NCBI RefSeq assembly: GCF_021531055.1
Contig: NZ_JADYTL010000010.1
Coordinates: 1-64,000, forward strand
DNA length: 64,000 nt
Origin: Collinsella tanakaei
GTDB taxonomy: Bacteria; Actinomycetota; Coriobacteriia; Coriobacteriales; Coriobacteriaceae
Direction of reading: 5' to 3'
Position numbers and translations under genes: made by a program. Below the pieces are notes generated by a model. It did not search any database and had not been told where the DNA came from. It saw only the letters and a list, made by a program, of their open reading frames with translations. Below, piece after piece: positions 26,543-35,848 of the stretch (position 1 is its first letter; each line of letters starts with the position of its first letter).

Positions 26543-27196
26543 CTACTCTCCGATGCCGAGCATCTGCTTGAATTTCCGACTTGCCGAGGCCGCGACCGCC
26601 GCGTAGACGATATCGCCGTCGGCGAGAATCGTCCCCTGCGTGGGGATGAACGTCTCGTTGCCGTGGGAGACGCCGACGATCTGCACCTCCCCGATGCTGG
26701 TGATCTCGCGGACGGTCGAACCCGCCAGCAGCGGCGGCACGTCCGCGCGCACCAGGCGCACCTCGCCCGAACCGATCTCGAACACGCCGTCGAGCTGTCG
26801 ATAGGTGAGCAGCTCGCAGATGCGCGAGATACCCCAGGCGTTGGGCGAGATGGTCTGAATATCCAGACGCCGATACGTTTCGGCCTTGGAGAGGTCGTGC
26901 AGGCGGGCTATGACGCGCGGGACGCGGAACATGCTGCGCGCGATGTGGGCCACGACGATGTTGGCCTCGTCGGATCCCATACACGACACGAGTGCGCTCG
27001 CGCGCGTGATGCCCGCCTCCTCCAGTACCGCGCGGTCGAATCCGACGCCGCAGATTCGAGCGCCTTCGAAATCTGATCCGAGCGCGTCGAGGGCGGCTTG
27101 GTCGCGGTCGACGGCGGTGACGTCGAATCCCTGCCGTGTAAGGCGCTTGACCAAACCGGATCCCATGAAACCGACGCCAACGACGATCACGTTCAT
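26543..27196 (-). CDS. TrkA/KtrA-type RCK protein (first copy)
   Basis: The 217-residue RCK protein has the nucleotide-binding motif VVGVGFMGSGLVKRL, AVDRDQAALDAL ending the second strand, and a TrkA_C domain at the C-terminus (IGEVQIVGVSHG, GTILADGDIVYAAV). It is clearly a paralogue of the next gene and not identical, consistent with hetero-octameric gating rings. The P-type ATPase gene ends 118 bases upstream on the same strand, and AAGGATG before the start gives a usable ribosome site. Confidence 0.9.
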   Translation of the reverse strand: MNVIVVGVGFMGSGLVKRLTRQGFDVTAVDRDQAALDALGSDFEGARICGVGFDRAVLEEAGITRASALVSCMGSDEANIVVAHIARSMFRVPRVIARLHDLSKAETYRRLDIQTISPNAWGISRICELLTYRQLDGVFEIGSGEVRLVRADVPPLLAGSTVREITSIGEVQIVGVSHGNETFIPTQGTILADGDIVYAAVAASASRKFKQMLGIGE

Positions 27197-27314
27197 CGTG
27201 CACCATCCTTACGAAGAGGGGAGAAAGATTTCATCATGCGAAGCCAGGCGACGTCGCGGCGCCCTCGTGTGGGGCGCACCTGTCGCGCCGGGTACCTCGC
27301 CGGTGCCGGCGATT

Positions 27315-30242
27315 TCATCGCGCACCACCTCGCCTCGCGCGCACCGCGTCGCGATGGCGCAGCCACGCCTTGCGCGCCTCCTCGATCGCGACCACCACGG
27401 GCGGGATGCAGCACAGAAAGACGTAGTCCTGCCATGCGAGCGGGGCGGTGTGGAACACGCCTTGCAGCGGCGGGAACATCGTGAGGAACACGATGAGCAC
27501 GACCTCGAAGGCGATGCCGACCAGGATCTTGCGGTTGGAGAACAGGCCGACCTTGAACACCGAGGTCTTTTCGGTACGGCAGTTCATGACCTGGCCGATC
27601 TGGGCGAAGACGATGCCGGCGAGCGTCATGGTCGTCGCCTGGATGTAGACCGGGTCGGCCTCGTCGCCCAGACCCGCCAGCGGGACGTCGGGCCAGCCGT
27701 TGAGCACGTTGACCAAGAAGTACCCGATCATGGCGGCGACCGAGCCCATGAGGCCGTACCACAGGAACGCCTTGACCAGCACGCGACGGTTGAGCAACCG
27801 TTCGTTGGGGTCGCGCGGCGGCTGGTCCATGACGGTCTGCTCGGGCGGTTCGGTGCCCAAGCCGAGTGCCGGCAGCATGTCGGTGCCCAGGTCGATGGTG
27901 AGGATCTGCATGGTGGTCAGCGGCAGCGGGACCGCTCCACCCGAGAGCAGATACACCGCGTTCGGCACGGCCTCCGGCGCATTGGAGTTCAAGATATAGA
28001 GCAAGAACTTGCGGATATTGCTGTAGACGGCGCGTCCCTCCTCGATCGCGGCGACGATCGAGGCGAAGTTGTCGTCGGTCAAGATCATGTCGGCGGCTTC
28101 CTTGGCCACGTCGGTCCCGGCGACGCCCATCGCCACGCCGATGTCGGCTTTCTTGAGCGCGGGCGCGTCGTTCACGCCGTCGCCGGTGACGGCCACGACC
28201 TCGCCCATCTCCTGCAGGGCCGAAACCACGCGCAGCTTCTGCTCGGGTGCCATGCGGGCGAAGACCACCTGCCCGGCAAGGCGGCGTTTGAGCTCGGCGT
28301 CGTCCATGTGCGCGAGCTCGAAGCCCGAGATGACCGACAGGTCGTCGCCGTCCACGATGCCGATACGGCGTGCGATGCTCGCGGCGGTGAGGCCGTAGTC
28401 ACCGGTGATCATGACGATGCGGATGCCGGCGCGGCGGCATTCCGCCACGGCCGCTGCCACCTCAGGACGAGGCGGATCCATCATGACCTCGAGGCCGACG
28501 AAGGTGAGGTGGCACTCGATGGTTTCGGGCGTGTAGGCGCTCATGGATGCCGGCACTCCCTCGCGCGCCGCTTGGGCGCCGAGGGGACGGTACGCCACGG
28601 CGAGCACGCGCAGGCCGTCGGCGGCGTAGCCGTCGTTGGCCTCCATGATCCGCGCGCGGAGCTCCTCGGTCATGGGTACGGTTCGCCCACCGACGCGGAT
28701 CGTGTCGGCAAGGCGTACGACCTCGTTGGGCGCGCCCTTGGTAAAGGCGATGCGCGTGGCGCCGTCGATGGGGTCCTCGAGTGCGTGCACCGTGGTCATG
28801 CGTTTGCGGCGGCTCTCGAAGGGCAGCTCCTTCACGCGGGGCATGCGCCGCTCGAGCTCGGCGGGATCGATGCCGCCCTTCTGCGCGGATACGATCAGGC
28901 ATGCCTCGGTGGGGTCGCCGTAGACCTCGTAGCGATGCTCGGGGTCCTCCGGCGCGCGCAGGCGCGCGTTGCCGCACAGAAGGCCGCCTTCGAGCAAGAG
29001 CTCCAGATCGGGATCGTCCACGGCGCGGTACGTCGTCCCTTGCGATTCGATGGAACCTGTCGGCGCGTAGCCCACGCCCGTCAGGTCGTATTCGCGCGTC
29101 GCGGTCCACAGGTGGTTGACCGTCATCTCGTTTTGCGTGAGCGTGCCGGTCTTATCGGTGCAGATGACGCTCGTCGATCCGAGTGCCTCCACGGAGTTCA
29201 GCTTCTTGACCAAGGCGTTCCGCTTGCTCATGCGCTGTACCGCCATGGCCAGCGACAAGGTCACGGTCGGCAGCAGGCCCTCGGGGATAAAGGCCACGAC
29301 CATACCGAGCGCGAAGATGAACGAGCTCGCGAACGGCTCGTGCACGACGAACATGCTCAGGGCGAAAAAGATAAGGCCCATGCACATGGCGAAGACGGTG
29401 ACCTGCTTGGTCAGCCGGTCGAGGTCGCGCTGAAGCGGACTGGGGGCCTCTTGCATGTTCTGGGTGAGGCTCGCGATCTTGCCGAACTCGGTGTCCATGC
29501 CGATGCGCATGACGACGGCGCGCCCGTTACCCTCCGAGACGCTCGTGCCGGCGAATACCAGGTTGGGTATCTCGGCGGGCGAGAGGCCTTCCTCGAGCAC
29601 GGCGTCGGCGACCTTGCGCGAGGGGTTCGATTCGCCGTTCAAGGTGGATTGGTTGACCTGCAGGTCCGAGCTTGCGATGACGCGGGCGTCCGCCGAGATC
29701 CTGTCGCCCTCGGCGAGCAGCATGATGTCGCCTGGGACGAGGTCCTCGGCCAAGATCTTCTGCTCCTGCCCGTCGCGGATGACGTCGGTGTAAGCGGGCA
29801 GCATCTTCTTGAGCGCTTCGGTCGCCTGGCTCGCGCGGGCCTCCTGCCAAAAGCTGAAGACGCCGTTGATGATATTGACGAGCCACACGGCGACACCCAG
29901 TTCGGGCAGGCCGGCGATAAAGGCGATGGTGCCCGCGACCCACAGAAGGATCGCCATCAGGTGCGTGAAGTTCGACAGGAACGCGAGCACGGGGGAGCGC
30001 TTCTTGCCCGATTCGATCAGATTCTTGCCGTGCGTCGCCTGGCGTCGCGTCGCTTCCTCGGAGCTCAGCCCACCGGTGTTCGCCGAAAGCCGTTCGAGTG
30101 CATCTTCGATTGTCGCGTGTCTGATTGATTCCAGCAGATCGTCAGCGTTCGCGTCTGCTCGTGCATGCGTGGTCGACCCCAGGTGAGGGTCGGGATCTTG
30201 GCTCATCGCCGCATGCGACGATGCATCGTTCGGTCGTCCCAT
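27315..30242 (-). CDS. Cation-translocating P-type ATPase (P2 type)
   Basis: The 975-residue ATPase has the P2 layout: cytoplasmic N-terminus, two spans, actuator domain (NQSTLNGESNPS, TGES-like), spans 3-4 with the ion-site motif FIPEGLLPTVTLSLA near 317, phosphorylation motif DKTGTLTQNE near 361, nucleotide domain (KGAPNEV), hinge TGDGVNDAPALKKADIG, and six C-terminal spans. The IPEGLL motif groups it with SERCA/PMCA/Na,K-type pumps, so Ca2+, Na+/K+ or H+ are candidates. Start 30242 has AAGGAGAGG 5 bases upstream; residues readable above it are basic and Arg-rich. Two RCK genes follow. Confidence 0.9.
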   Translation of the reverse strand: MGRPNDASSHAAMSQDPDPHLGSTTHARADANADDLLESIRHATIEDALERLSANTGGLSSEEATRRQATHGKNLIESGKKRSPVLAFLSNFTHLMAILLWVAGTIAFIAGLPELGVAVWLVNIINGVFSFWQEARASQATEALKKMLPAYTDVIRDGQEQKILAEDLVPGDIMLLAEGDRISADARVIASSDLQVNQSTLNGESNPSRKVADAVLEEGLSPAEIPNLVFAGTSVSEGNGRAVVMRIGMDTEFGKIASLTQNMQEAPSPLQRDLDRLTKQVTVFAMCMGLIFFALSMFVVHEPFASSFIFALGMVVAFIPEGLLPTVTLSLAMAVQRMSKRNALVKKLNSVEALGSTSVICTDKTGTLTQNEMTVNHLWTATREYDLTGVGYAPTGSIESQGTTYRAVDDPDLELLLEGGLLCGNARLRAPEDPEHRYEVYGDPTEACLIVSAQKGGIDPAELERRMPRVKELPFESRRKRMTTVHALEDPIDGATRIAFTKGAPNEVVRLADTIRVGGRTVPMTEELRARIMEANDGYAADGLRVLAVAYRPLGAQAAREGVPASMSAYTPETIECHLTFVGLEVMMDPPRPEVAAAVAECRRAGIRIVMITGDYGLTAASIARRIGIVDGDDLSVISGFELAHMDDAELKRRLAGQVVFARMAPEQKLRVVSALQEMGEVVAVTGDGVNDAPALKKADIGVAMGVAGTDVAKEAADMILTDDNFASIVAAIEEGRAVYSNIRKFLLYILNSNAPEAVPNAVYLLSGGAVPLPLTTMQILTIDLGTDMLPALGLGTEPPEQTVMDQPPRDPNERLLNRRVLVKAFLWYGLMGSVAAMIGYFLVNVLNGWPDVPLAGLGDEADPVYIQATTMTLAGIVFAQIGQVMNCRTEKTSVFKVGLFSNRKILVGIAFEVVLIVFLTMFPPLQGVFHTAPLAWQDYVFLCCIPPVVVAIEEARKAWLRHRDAVRARRGGAR

Positions 30243-30451
30243 GAGACCTCTCCTTCCCACCGTTCGGAGCTGAGCGCTCCGGCGGAAAAGCGGAATACAT
30301 GGCCACAGGGCTCGCGCGACCTCCCTGTGGTTGGCACGCATCATAGTCATGTGCCGTCAACCATGCAACAACTTTTTAAGAATGTTTTCAGAAACCGTGA
30401 GACTGGGCAGATCCGATTTCACGACGATCCGGTTTGAGTGGGTATCCGCGC

Positions 30452-30919
30452 CTACTCGTCTTTAGTGGAGAGGAGCAGCAGGATGCCCGCGATGAAGTTG
30501 CAGAAGATGAGCGTGCAGATGCCGAAGGTCATCGTGTTGGGTTTATTGCCCTTGTAGATGCCGTACGCATGGACGGTCATGGGGACCATCCAAATGAGCG
30601 GGACGATCAGCCATCCGAAACCGACACACGACAGGATGCAGAAGATGAACGCCACCATGCGCAGCGTCGTGTCGTTGGAGTTCGCAGGCTGCACGGGGGT
30701 TCCGTATTCGACGATGGGCGAGGAGGATGCCTGGTCGTAGGTGTAGGTCTGGCTCGGTTCGGCGGTCGGCTGCTGAGGCTGTGCCGCCGCAGTCGCCTGC
30801 GGTGCGCTCGCAGCGGTGGTTGCACGGGCGGTGCCGGGGAACTCGGGCAGCGGTTTTCCGCAGCCGGCGCAGAATTTGGCGTTATCGGGATTTTGATGAC
30901 CACATTGAGGGCAGAACAT
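30452..30919 (-). CDS. Zinc-ribbon membrane protein
   Basis: The 155-residue protein opens with a double-CxxC zinc ribbon (MFCPQCGHQNPDNAKFCAGC), followed by an Ala/Gln/Pro-rich linker of about 50 residues and two membrane spans at the C-terminus (MVAFIFCILSCVGFGWLIVP and TMTFGICTLIFCNFIAGILL). Function is unknown; such proteins are common in Actinobacteria. Start 30919 fits because the ribbon begins at Met and GGAAGGAG lies 8 bases upstream. A longer plus-strand relative with the same ribbon is at 37009. Confidence 0.78.
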   Translation of the reverse strand: MFCPQCGHQNPDNAKFCAGCGKPLPEFPGTARATTAASAPQATAAAQPQQPTAEPSQTYTYDQASSSPIVEYGTPVQPANSNDTTLRMVAFIFCILSCVGFGWLIVPLIWMVPMTVHAYGIYKGNKPNTMTFGICTLIFCNFIAGILLLLSTKDE

Positions 30920-31247
30920 GGCGGTGGCTCCTTCCATGAGGTGCGCGACGGGAAAGACGGATTCCGTCGGTTGCATAGAGCTTACCACGCAGGGCGCAAG
31001 CGATACCGGGGCAGATGGGTTGGTACGGGTGATTTAACGCGCCGGTATCCTGACAGGGAGGGAACCGTCCGATCCGATTGCGCGCACCCCGATTCCACGC
31101 AGGGCGGTCCGTGCGCTTTGCGTGGCAACGGCGTCGGGGTCTTTTGCTGCGGGGGCATTCGGTATATCATGCTTGAACGTGTGTTTCTATGGGCCGTCCG
31201 CACGCCCGCGCGTGTGCGACGGTGGTATGAATTCGAAGGAGCCTCGC

Positions 31248-32054
31248 ATGTCAGGACACTCTAAGTGGGCCACTACCAAGCATCGCAAGGGCGCGCAGGA
31301 CGCCAAGCGCTCGGCGCTCTTCTCCAAGCTGAGCCGCAACATCACCGTTGCCGCCCGTCTCGGCAACGACCCCAATCCCGATAACAACGCCAGCCTCGCC
31401 GCCGCCGTGGCCAAGGCCAAGGCGCAGTCCATGCCCAAGGACAAGATCAAGAGCGCCATCGACAAGGCCTTCGGTGCCGGTGCCGACGCCGCCGTCTACG
31501 AGAACATCGTCTACGAGGGCTACGGTCCCGCCGGTGTCGCCGTCTACGTCGAGTGCCTGACCGACAACCGCAACCGTACCGCCGCCGACGTCCGCTCCGC
31601 GTTCAGCCACGCGGGCGGCAACCTCGGCACCTCCGGTTCCGTGGCGTTCCAGTTCGAGCGCAAGGGCCAGGTCGTCGTCGCCAAGGAGATCGTCGATCCC
31701 AACGACAAGAAAGAGAACATGATGGCCAACGGCGCCGCGGGCGACGAGGAGGAGTTCATGATGGCCGTCGCCGAGGCCGGCGGCGATGACTACGAGGATG
31801 CCGGCGAGGAGTGGGTCGTGTGGACCAACCCCGGCGACCTCATGGCCGTCTCCAAGGGTCTCGAGGAGCAGGGCATCGAGGTCAAGGGCTCCGAGCTCAC
31901 CATGGTCCCCACCACGCCGACCGACGTGACCCCGGCCGACGCCAAGAAGGTCCAGCGTCTCATCGACCGTCTCGAGGATCTCGACGACGTCCAGGACGTC
32001 TACCACACCATGAACATGACCGACGAGGTCGTCGCCGCCCTGGAGGAGGAGTAA
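31248..32054 (+). CDS. YebC/PmpR family protein
   Basis: The 268-residue protein of the YebC/PmpR family acts as a DNA-binding regulator or, as reported for this family, as a translation factor helping ribosomes through difficult sequences. The N-terminal MSGHSKWATTKHRKGAQDA is diagnostic, and NLGTSGSVAFQFERKG is the conserved centre. It is slightly longer than usual because of an acidic insert around residues 150-185 (NDKKENMM, then EEFMMAVAEAGG). Start 31248 has GAAGGAG upstream. A hairpin terminator follows at 32098. Confidence 0.93.
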   Translation: MSGHSKWATTKHRKGAQDAKRSALFSKLSRNITVAARLGNDPNPDNNASLAAAVAKAKAQSMPKDKIKSAIDKAFGAGADAAVYENIVYEGYGPAGVAVYVECLTDNRNRTAADVRSAFSHAGGNLGTSGSVAFQFERKGQVVVAKEIVDPNDKKENMMANGAAGDEEEFMMAVAEAGGDDYEDAGEEWVVWTNPGDLMAVSKGLEEQGIEVKGSELTMVPTTPTDVTPADAKKVQRLIDRLEDLDDVQDVYHTMNMTDEVVAALEEE

Positions 32055-32097
32055 CCTCCAGCCGGCCTCGTCCCCGCGCGGATCGAAGCCTACATCG

Positions 32098-32131
32098 AGC
32101 CGGGTTCGCGACGCCGTTCGTGAGCCCGGCT
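32098..32131 (+). terminator. Terminator after yebC-like gene
   Basis: AGCCGGG and CCCGGCT arms at 32098-32104 and 32125-32131 with further internal pairing, followed by TTTCC. It separates the YebC gene from the envelope-stress cassette. Confidence 0.6.
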
Positions 32132-32249
32132 TTCCGTTACCGGTGCGTATCGCGGGCGACGCCCGTGTAAGAAGGGGCGCGCCGACGGGTATACGTACAT
32201 CCATGGGCGGCCCCGCGCGGCGGTCGCGACGATCGGAAGGAGCACGGCG

Positions 32250-32795
32250 GTGCGAGCGCTCAGGAACATCCTCGCCACCATTCACCTCTTGTCGGGTGTC
32301 GCCGTCCTCGGCGCCGCTCTCTGCTTGCTGACGGGCGTCATGGGCGATCGCGTGCGGGCCCTGCTCGACACGCCTGCGGGCCGTATCGGCGCGTACGTGG
32401 CGATCGGCATCCTCGGGCTCGGCGTGCTCGTGAACGTCATCGCGACCTACGCCCGGCGCCCCGACCCGACGTGCGTGCATCCCGACGGCAATCCGAACGT
32501 CGAGGTGAGCCTGCAGGCGCTGACGTCCGCCGCCACGCGCGCGGCGGCTGCCGGCGACGTGCTCATCGAGGGCGTGGAGGGCCGTATCATCGGACGCGAC
32601 CGCGACCGCGCGCGCCTGCTCGTGGAGGCGATCGCCTTTACCGACGAAGGCCTCGACGGACTCGCACACGGTATACAGCAGCGCGTGACCGACGCGTGCA
32701 CCCGTCTGCTCGGCACCGCCGGCATCGAGGTGCGCGTGCGCTTCCTGCCCAGCAAGACCACCATCATCACCAGGGAGGTTCCAGATGAGCGATAA
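32250..32795 (+). CDS. amaP: Alkaline shock response membrane anchor protein AmaP
   Basis: The 181-residue protein has two N-terminal membrane spans (IHLLSGVAVLGAALCLLTGV and IGAYVAIGILGLGVLVNVIA) and a cytoplasmic Asp23-like alpha/beta domain. This is the AmaP layout, in which the protein anchors Asp23 to the membrane. GTG 32250 is the start, with GGAAGGAG before it. It overlaps the DUF2273 gene by 11 bases, and Asp23 follows, giving the conserved three-gene cassette. Confidence 0.88.
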   Translation: MRALRNILATIHLLSGVAVLGAALCLLTGVMGDRVRALLDTPAGRIGAYVAIGILGLGVLVNVIATYARRPDPTCVHPDGNPNVEVSLQALTSAATRAAAAGDVLIEGVEGRIIGRDRDRARLLVEAIAFTDEGLDGLAHGIQQRVTDACTRLLGTAGIEVRVRFLPSKTTIITREVPDER

Positions 32796-33162
32796 GACCG
32801 CCTCCGACGGGCGCAGGTCGTCCGCGTCGCCCAAGCTGTCCATCGAGCAGGGTCCCGTCGCCGACGAGGCGACCGAGCCGGTGGAGGAGCCCAAGCGCCG
32901 GACGCATCGCCTCGATGCGGACGCCATCGGGTTCATCAAGGGGCTCGGCGCCGCGGTGTGGGCATATGCCGATTCGCATCACTACACGGTGCTCTACGGC
33001 GTGATCGGGTTCGTGCTCGCGGTGCTGATCCTGACGATCGGCCTGTGGGCGACCATCGTCATCGCCATATTCGCCGGCGTTGGTGCCGCGCTCGGCCAGA
33101 TCCGCGATGGCGACAACGGCATCGTGAACTTCTTCAGGCGACTGTTTTCCGGCAAGCGCTAA
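32785..33162 (+). CDS. DUF2273 family small membrane protein
   Basis: The 125-residue protein has a charged, disordered N-terminus of about 65 residues and two adjacent spans (LYGVIGFVLAVLILTIGLWA and VIAIFAGVGAALGQ) followed by GDNGIVNFFRRLFSGKR, the DUF2273 pattern. It is usually found with AmaP and Asp23 and is thought to help organise the membrane-bound stress complex. Translationally coupled to amaP by overlap. Confidence 0.87.
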   Translation: MSDKTASDGRRSSASPKLSIEQGPVADEATEPVEEPKRRTHRLDADAIGFIKGLGAAVWAYADSHHYTVLYGVIGFVLAVLILTIGLWATIVIAIFAGVGAALGQIRDGDNGIVNFFRRLFSGKR

Positions 33163-33195
33163 CGCGCCGCACGTAGACCGAAAGGGGATCATCTC

Positions 33196-33753
33196 ATGAG
33201 CGATGAACTGAAGATCGAGGTTGCGCACGAGGACGAGGCCGACGAGCGCGTCGAGGACGCCGCCGAGAACGCGGTGGAAGCGGTCGCCGGCGATGCGGCG
33301 GATGCAGTCGATGAGGTCGCGGAGGTAGCCGACGAGGCGATCGACGCCGATGGGGACGAGGACGAGGAGCTCGACTCCGAGGACTCCCTCACCTACTCCA
33401 ACGGCGTGATCGAGAAGATCGTCGCGATCGCCACGCGTGAGGCCGCGCACGTCCTGGGCATGAAGGGCAACCTGATGCACTTCGTGCAGGAGACGCTCGG
33501 CGCCGAGAACCTCACCAAGGGCGTGTCGGTCGAGGTGACCGACGACAACCGTGTCATCGTGAACATCTCGGTGATCATCGAGTACGGTGCGTATGCCCCC
33601 GCCGTCTTCGAGGACGTGAAGGCGCGCGTGACCGAGCGTCTCGAGTCCATGACGGGCCTTGAGGTCGCCGGCATCAACCTGCGCATCGAGGACGTCATGA
33701 CGCGCGAGGAGTACGCCGCGAGCCACAAGCACGCTCAGGAGAACGCCGAGTAG
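33196..33753 (+). CDS. Asp23/Gls24 family envelope stress response protein
   Basis: The 185-residue protein has a highly acidic N-terminal extension of about 60 residues (many Glu/Asp/Ala) and then the Asp23 domain (TYSNGVIEKIVAIATREAAH, NRVIVNISVIIEYGAYAP, VAGINLRIEDVM). Asp23 is an abundant protein recruited to the inner membrane face by AmaP and responds to cell-wall stress in Firmicutes. The acidic tail is longer than usual. Start 33196 has AAAGGGGATC upstream. Confidence 0.9.
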   Translation: MSDELKIEVAHEDEADERVEDAAENAVEAVAGDAADAVDEVAEVADEAIDADGDEDEELDSEDSLTYSNGVIEKIVAIATREAAHVLGMKGNLMHFVQETLGAENLTKGVSVEVTDDNRVIVNISVIIEYGAYAPAVFEDVKARVTERLESMTGLEVAGINLRIEDVMTREEYAASHKHAQENAE

Positions 33754-34249
33754 GTCGTTTTCGCGTACGGCGGCTTCGATCTGCTGTTCTGTCCGGCGCG
33801 GCGGAGCGGGGATATCCCGTTCCGCCGCGCCGTTTCCATGCGGCAGTGTCCCAAAAGGGGCTAGGAGATTTTTGGGACATTGGTGCCGCATCGAGCGTGC
33901 GCCTGCGGAACGCCCTCTGTACAGTCGAGTCGGCAGCGTTCCGTATCTGCACAGGCGAGGGTATACCGAGCCGAGACGTAAGCCGAGGTGCAACAAGTTG
34001 CCCGTTCGGCCGCTCTGTCACTTTTTCGTCTGCGTACTTGCATCGGGTAAAGCGCCCTGCTACCCTAAATCCCATGTTTACGTTTGCCGCACATATGATG
34101 ATGGTCATGGAGATGCCCTCGCCCGGGCACTTTGCCATGCCGAGCGCATCGCTCGCGCATGGGGAGACCGGGCGCCTTCGTTAGGTCGTCTCCGGCGGGA
34201 GGCGGCCCGCCTTCTTGCCTCATCCATATCATCGAGCGGAGCCAATCCC
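33754..34249. other. 496-bp leader region of metNIQ
   Basis: This spacer holds the palindrome at 33847-33879 and several GC-rich stems near 34100-34190. I looked for the conserved core of SAM-I, SAM-II and SAM-IV riboswitches and did not find a convincing match. A short frame opening at 34075 (MFTFAAHMMMVMEM) is Met-rich and might be a leader peptide, but has no clear ribosome site. Confidence 0.4.
33847..33879. repeat. TGTCCCAAAA palindrome
   Basis: TGTCCCAAAA and TTTTGGGACA arms flank GGGGCTAGGAGAT; outer GCGGCA/TGCCGC bases extend the pairing. The same core occurs reversed at 47541-47573. Confidence 0.7.
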
Positions 34250-35137
34250 GTGATCAGTATCCAACACGTGTATAAATCGTTCGACCTGCCCAAAAAGGGC
34301 TCTGGTCATGTGGCGCGCGAGTCGGCCGAGGCCGTCTCGCTCGCTTCGGCGCAGGGGTCCAACCTTGCGATGGCAGCCGCCGCCGCGACCGCGGTGACGT
34401 CCGAGGCGGCGGAAACCCTCGCCGCACCCGACGGCAAGGTCCATGCGCTGGAGGACATCTGCCTCGATATCGCCGACGGCGACATCTTCGGCATCATCGG
34501 TATGAGCGGCGCCGGCAAGTCCACGCTCGTGCGCACCATCAATCTGCTCGAGCGGCCGACTTCCGGTTCCATCGTGGTCGACGGTCTCGACGTGACCGGG
34601 CTGTCCGGTGCCGCGCTGCGCAGCTACCGTCGCCGCGTCGCGATGATCTTCCAGAGCTTCGGCCTGCTTGCGCAAAAGACCGTCCTCGACAACGTGTGCT
34701 TCCCGTACCTTGCCGCCAACGGCAAGGTCACCGCGGCGGATCGCGATCGCGCCCTGGCTCTCCTCGACCGTGTCGGTCTGCGCGAGAAGGCATCGTCGTA
34801 TCCCTCCCAGCTCTCCGGCGGCCAGCAGCAGCGCGTCGCCATCGCGCGTGCGCTCGCTTGCGAACCCGAGGTCATCCTGTGCGACGAGGCCACGAGCGCG
34901 CTCGACCCCAAGAGCACCAACACGATCTTGAAGCTCCTGCGCGACATCAACCGCGAGACGGGCGTGACCCTCGTGGTCATCACCCACTCCATGGACGTGG
35001 TGCAGAAGATCTGCAACAACGTCGCGGTGCTCGAGAGCGGGCACGTGGTCGAGCAGGGGAGCGTGGAGCGCGTGTTCGCCGACCCCCAGGCCGAGGCGAC
35101 GCGCGTGCTGCTCGGAAAGGTGGAGTGGGATGCTTAA
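34250..35137 (+). CDS. metN: Methionine ABC transporter ATP-binding protein
   Basis: The 295-residue ABC ATPase has Walker A GMSGAGKST at 84-92, Q-loop QSFGLL, signature LSGGQQQR, Walker B VILCDEATSALD and switch His in VVITHSMDVV. With MetI and MetQ downstream it forms a D/L-methionine importer. Two oddities are seen: an Ala/Ser-rich insert of about 50 residues (roughly 14-62) between the first strand and the Walker A region, and absence of the C-terminal NIL domain that senses methionine in E. coli MetN. GTG 34250 is preceded by GCGGAG. The stop overlaps metI by 8 bases. Confidence 0.88.
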   Translation: MISIQHVYKSFDLPKKGSGHVARESAEAVSLASAQGSNLAMAAAAATAVTSEAAETLAAPDGKVHALEDICLDIADGDIFGIIGMSGAGKSTLVRTINLLERPTSGSIVVDGLDVTGLSGAALRSYRRRVAMIFQSFGLLAQKTVLDNVCFPYLAANGKVTAADRDRALALLDRVGLREKASSYPSQLSGGQQQRVAIARALACEPEVILCDEATSALDPKSTNTILKLLRDINRETGVTLVVITHSMDVVQKICNNVAVLESGHVVEQGSVERVFADPQAEATRVLLGKVEWDA

Positions 35138-35795
35138 CGACTTTCTTTCCGAGTACGGTGCCCTGCTCGCCCAGGGTACGCTCGATACCTTCATCATGCT
35201 GTTCCTGTCCTGCGCGATCGCCTACGTGATCGGCATCGTGCTCGGCGTCATCCTGCACCTGACCGCACCCGGCGGCCTGCGACCGGCGCCCGTCGCCAAC
35301 GCCGTGCTGGGCTGGATCGTGAACATCGGGCGCTCGATGCCCTTCATCATCCTGCTCATCCTGCTCATCCCGGTGACCCGTACCGTCGCGGGGACCATCA
35401 CGGGCGTGCGCGGCGTCATCGTGCCGCTCGTCGTGTCCACCGCGCCCTTCGTGGCGCGCATGATCGAGCAGTCGCTCGCCGAGGTCCCGCGCGATGCGGT
35501 CGAGGCCGCCGAGGCCTGCGGCGCGAGCGTGCCGCGCATCGTGTTCTCCGCGTTGCTGCCCGAGGCGCTGCCCTCCATCGTGCGCGGCGTCGCCGTCACC
35601 CTCATCGCCGTGCTGGGCTACACCGCCATCGCCGGCGCCGTGGGCGCGGGTGGCTTGGGCGACATCGCCATCCGCTACGGGTACTACCGCTATCAAAGCG
35701 AGCTCATGATCATCACCGTCGTGTTGCTCGTGATCGTGGTCCAGCTCATCCAGAGCATCTGCGACCTCATCGCCCGCAAGGTCGACCACCGCTAG
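35130..35795 (+). CDS. metI: Methionine ABC transporter permease
   Basis: The 221-residue permease has five membrane spans and the EAA-type coupling loop (DAVEAAEACGASVPRIVFSALLP near residues 126-148) that docks on MetN. The N-terminal MLNDFLSEYGALLAQGTLDT matches MetI. It is translationally coupled to metN by an 8-base overlap. Confidence 0.92.
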   Translation: MLNDFLSEYGALLAQGTLDTFIMLFLSCAIAYVIGIVLGVILHLTAPGGLRPAPVANAVLGWIVNIGRSMPFIILLILLIPVTRTVAGTITGVRGVIVPLVVSTAPFVARMIEQSLAEVPRDAVEAAEACGASVPRIVFSALLPEALPSIVRGVAVTLIAVLGYTAIAGAVGAGGLGDIAIRYGYYRYQSELMIITVVLLVIVVQLIQSICDLIARKVDHR

Positions 35796-35848
35796 GGCTC
35801 ACCGTCGCCTTCCAGTTCCATCCTTCGCATCCAAGAAAGAGGTTTCCC

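Noticed and set aside
33754-34249. SAM riboswitch upstream of metNIQ
   Set aside because: A methionine operon invites one, but the conserved cores of the SAM families were not found; a covariance-model scan would decide.
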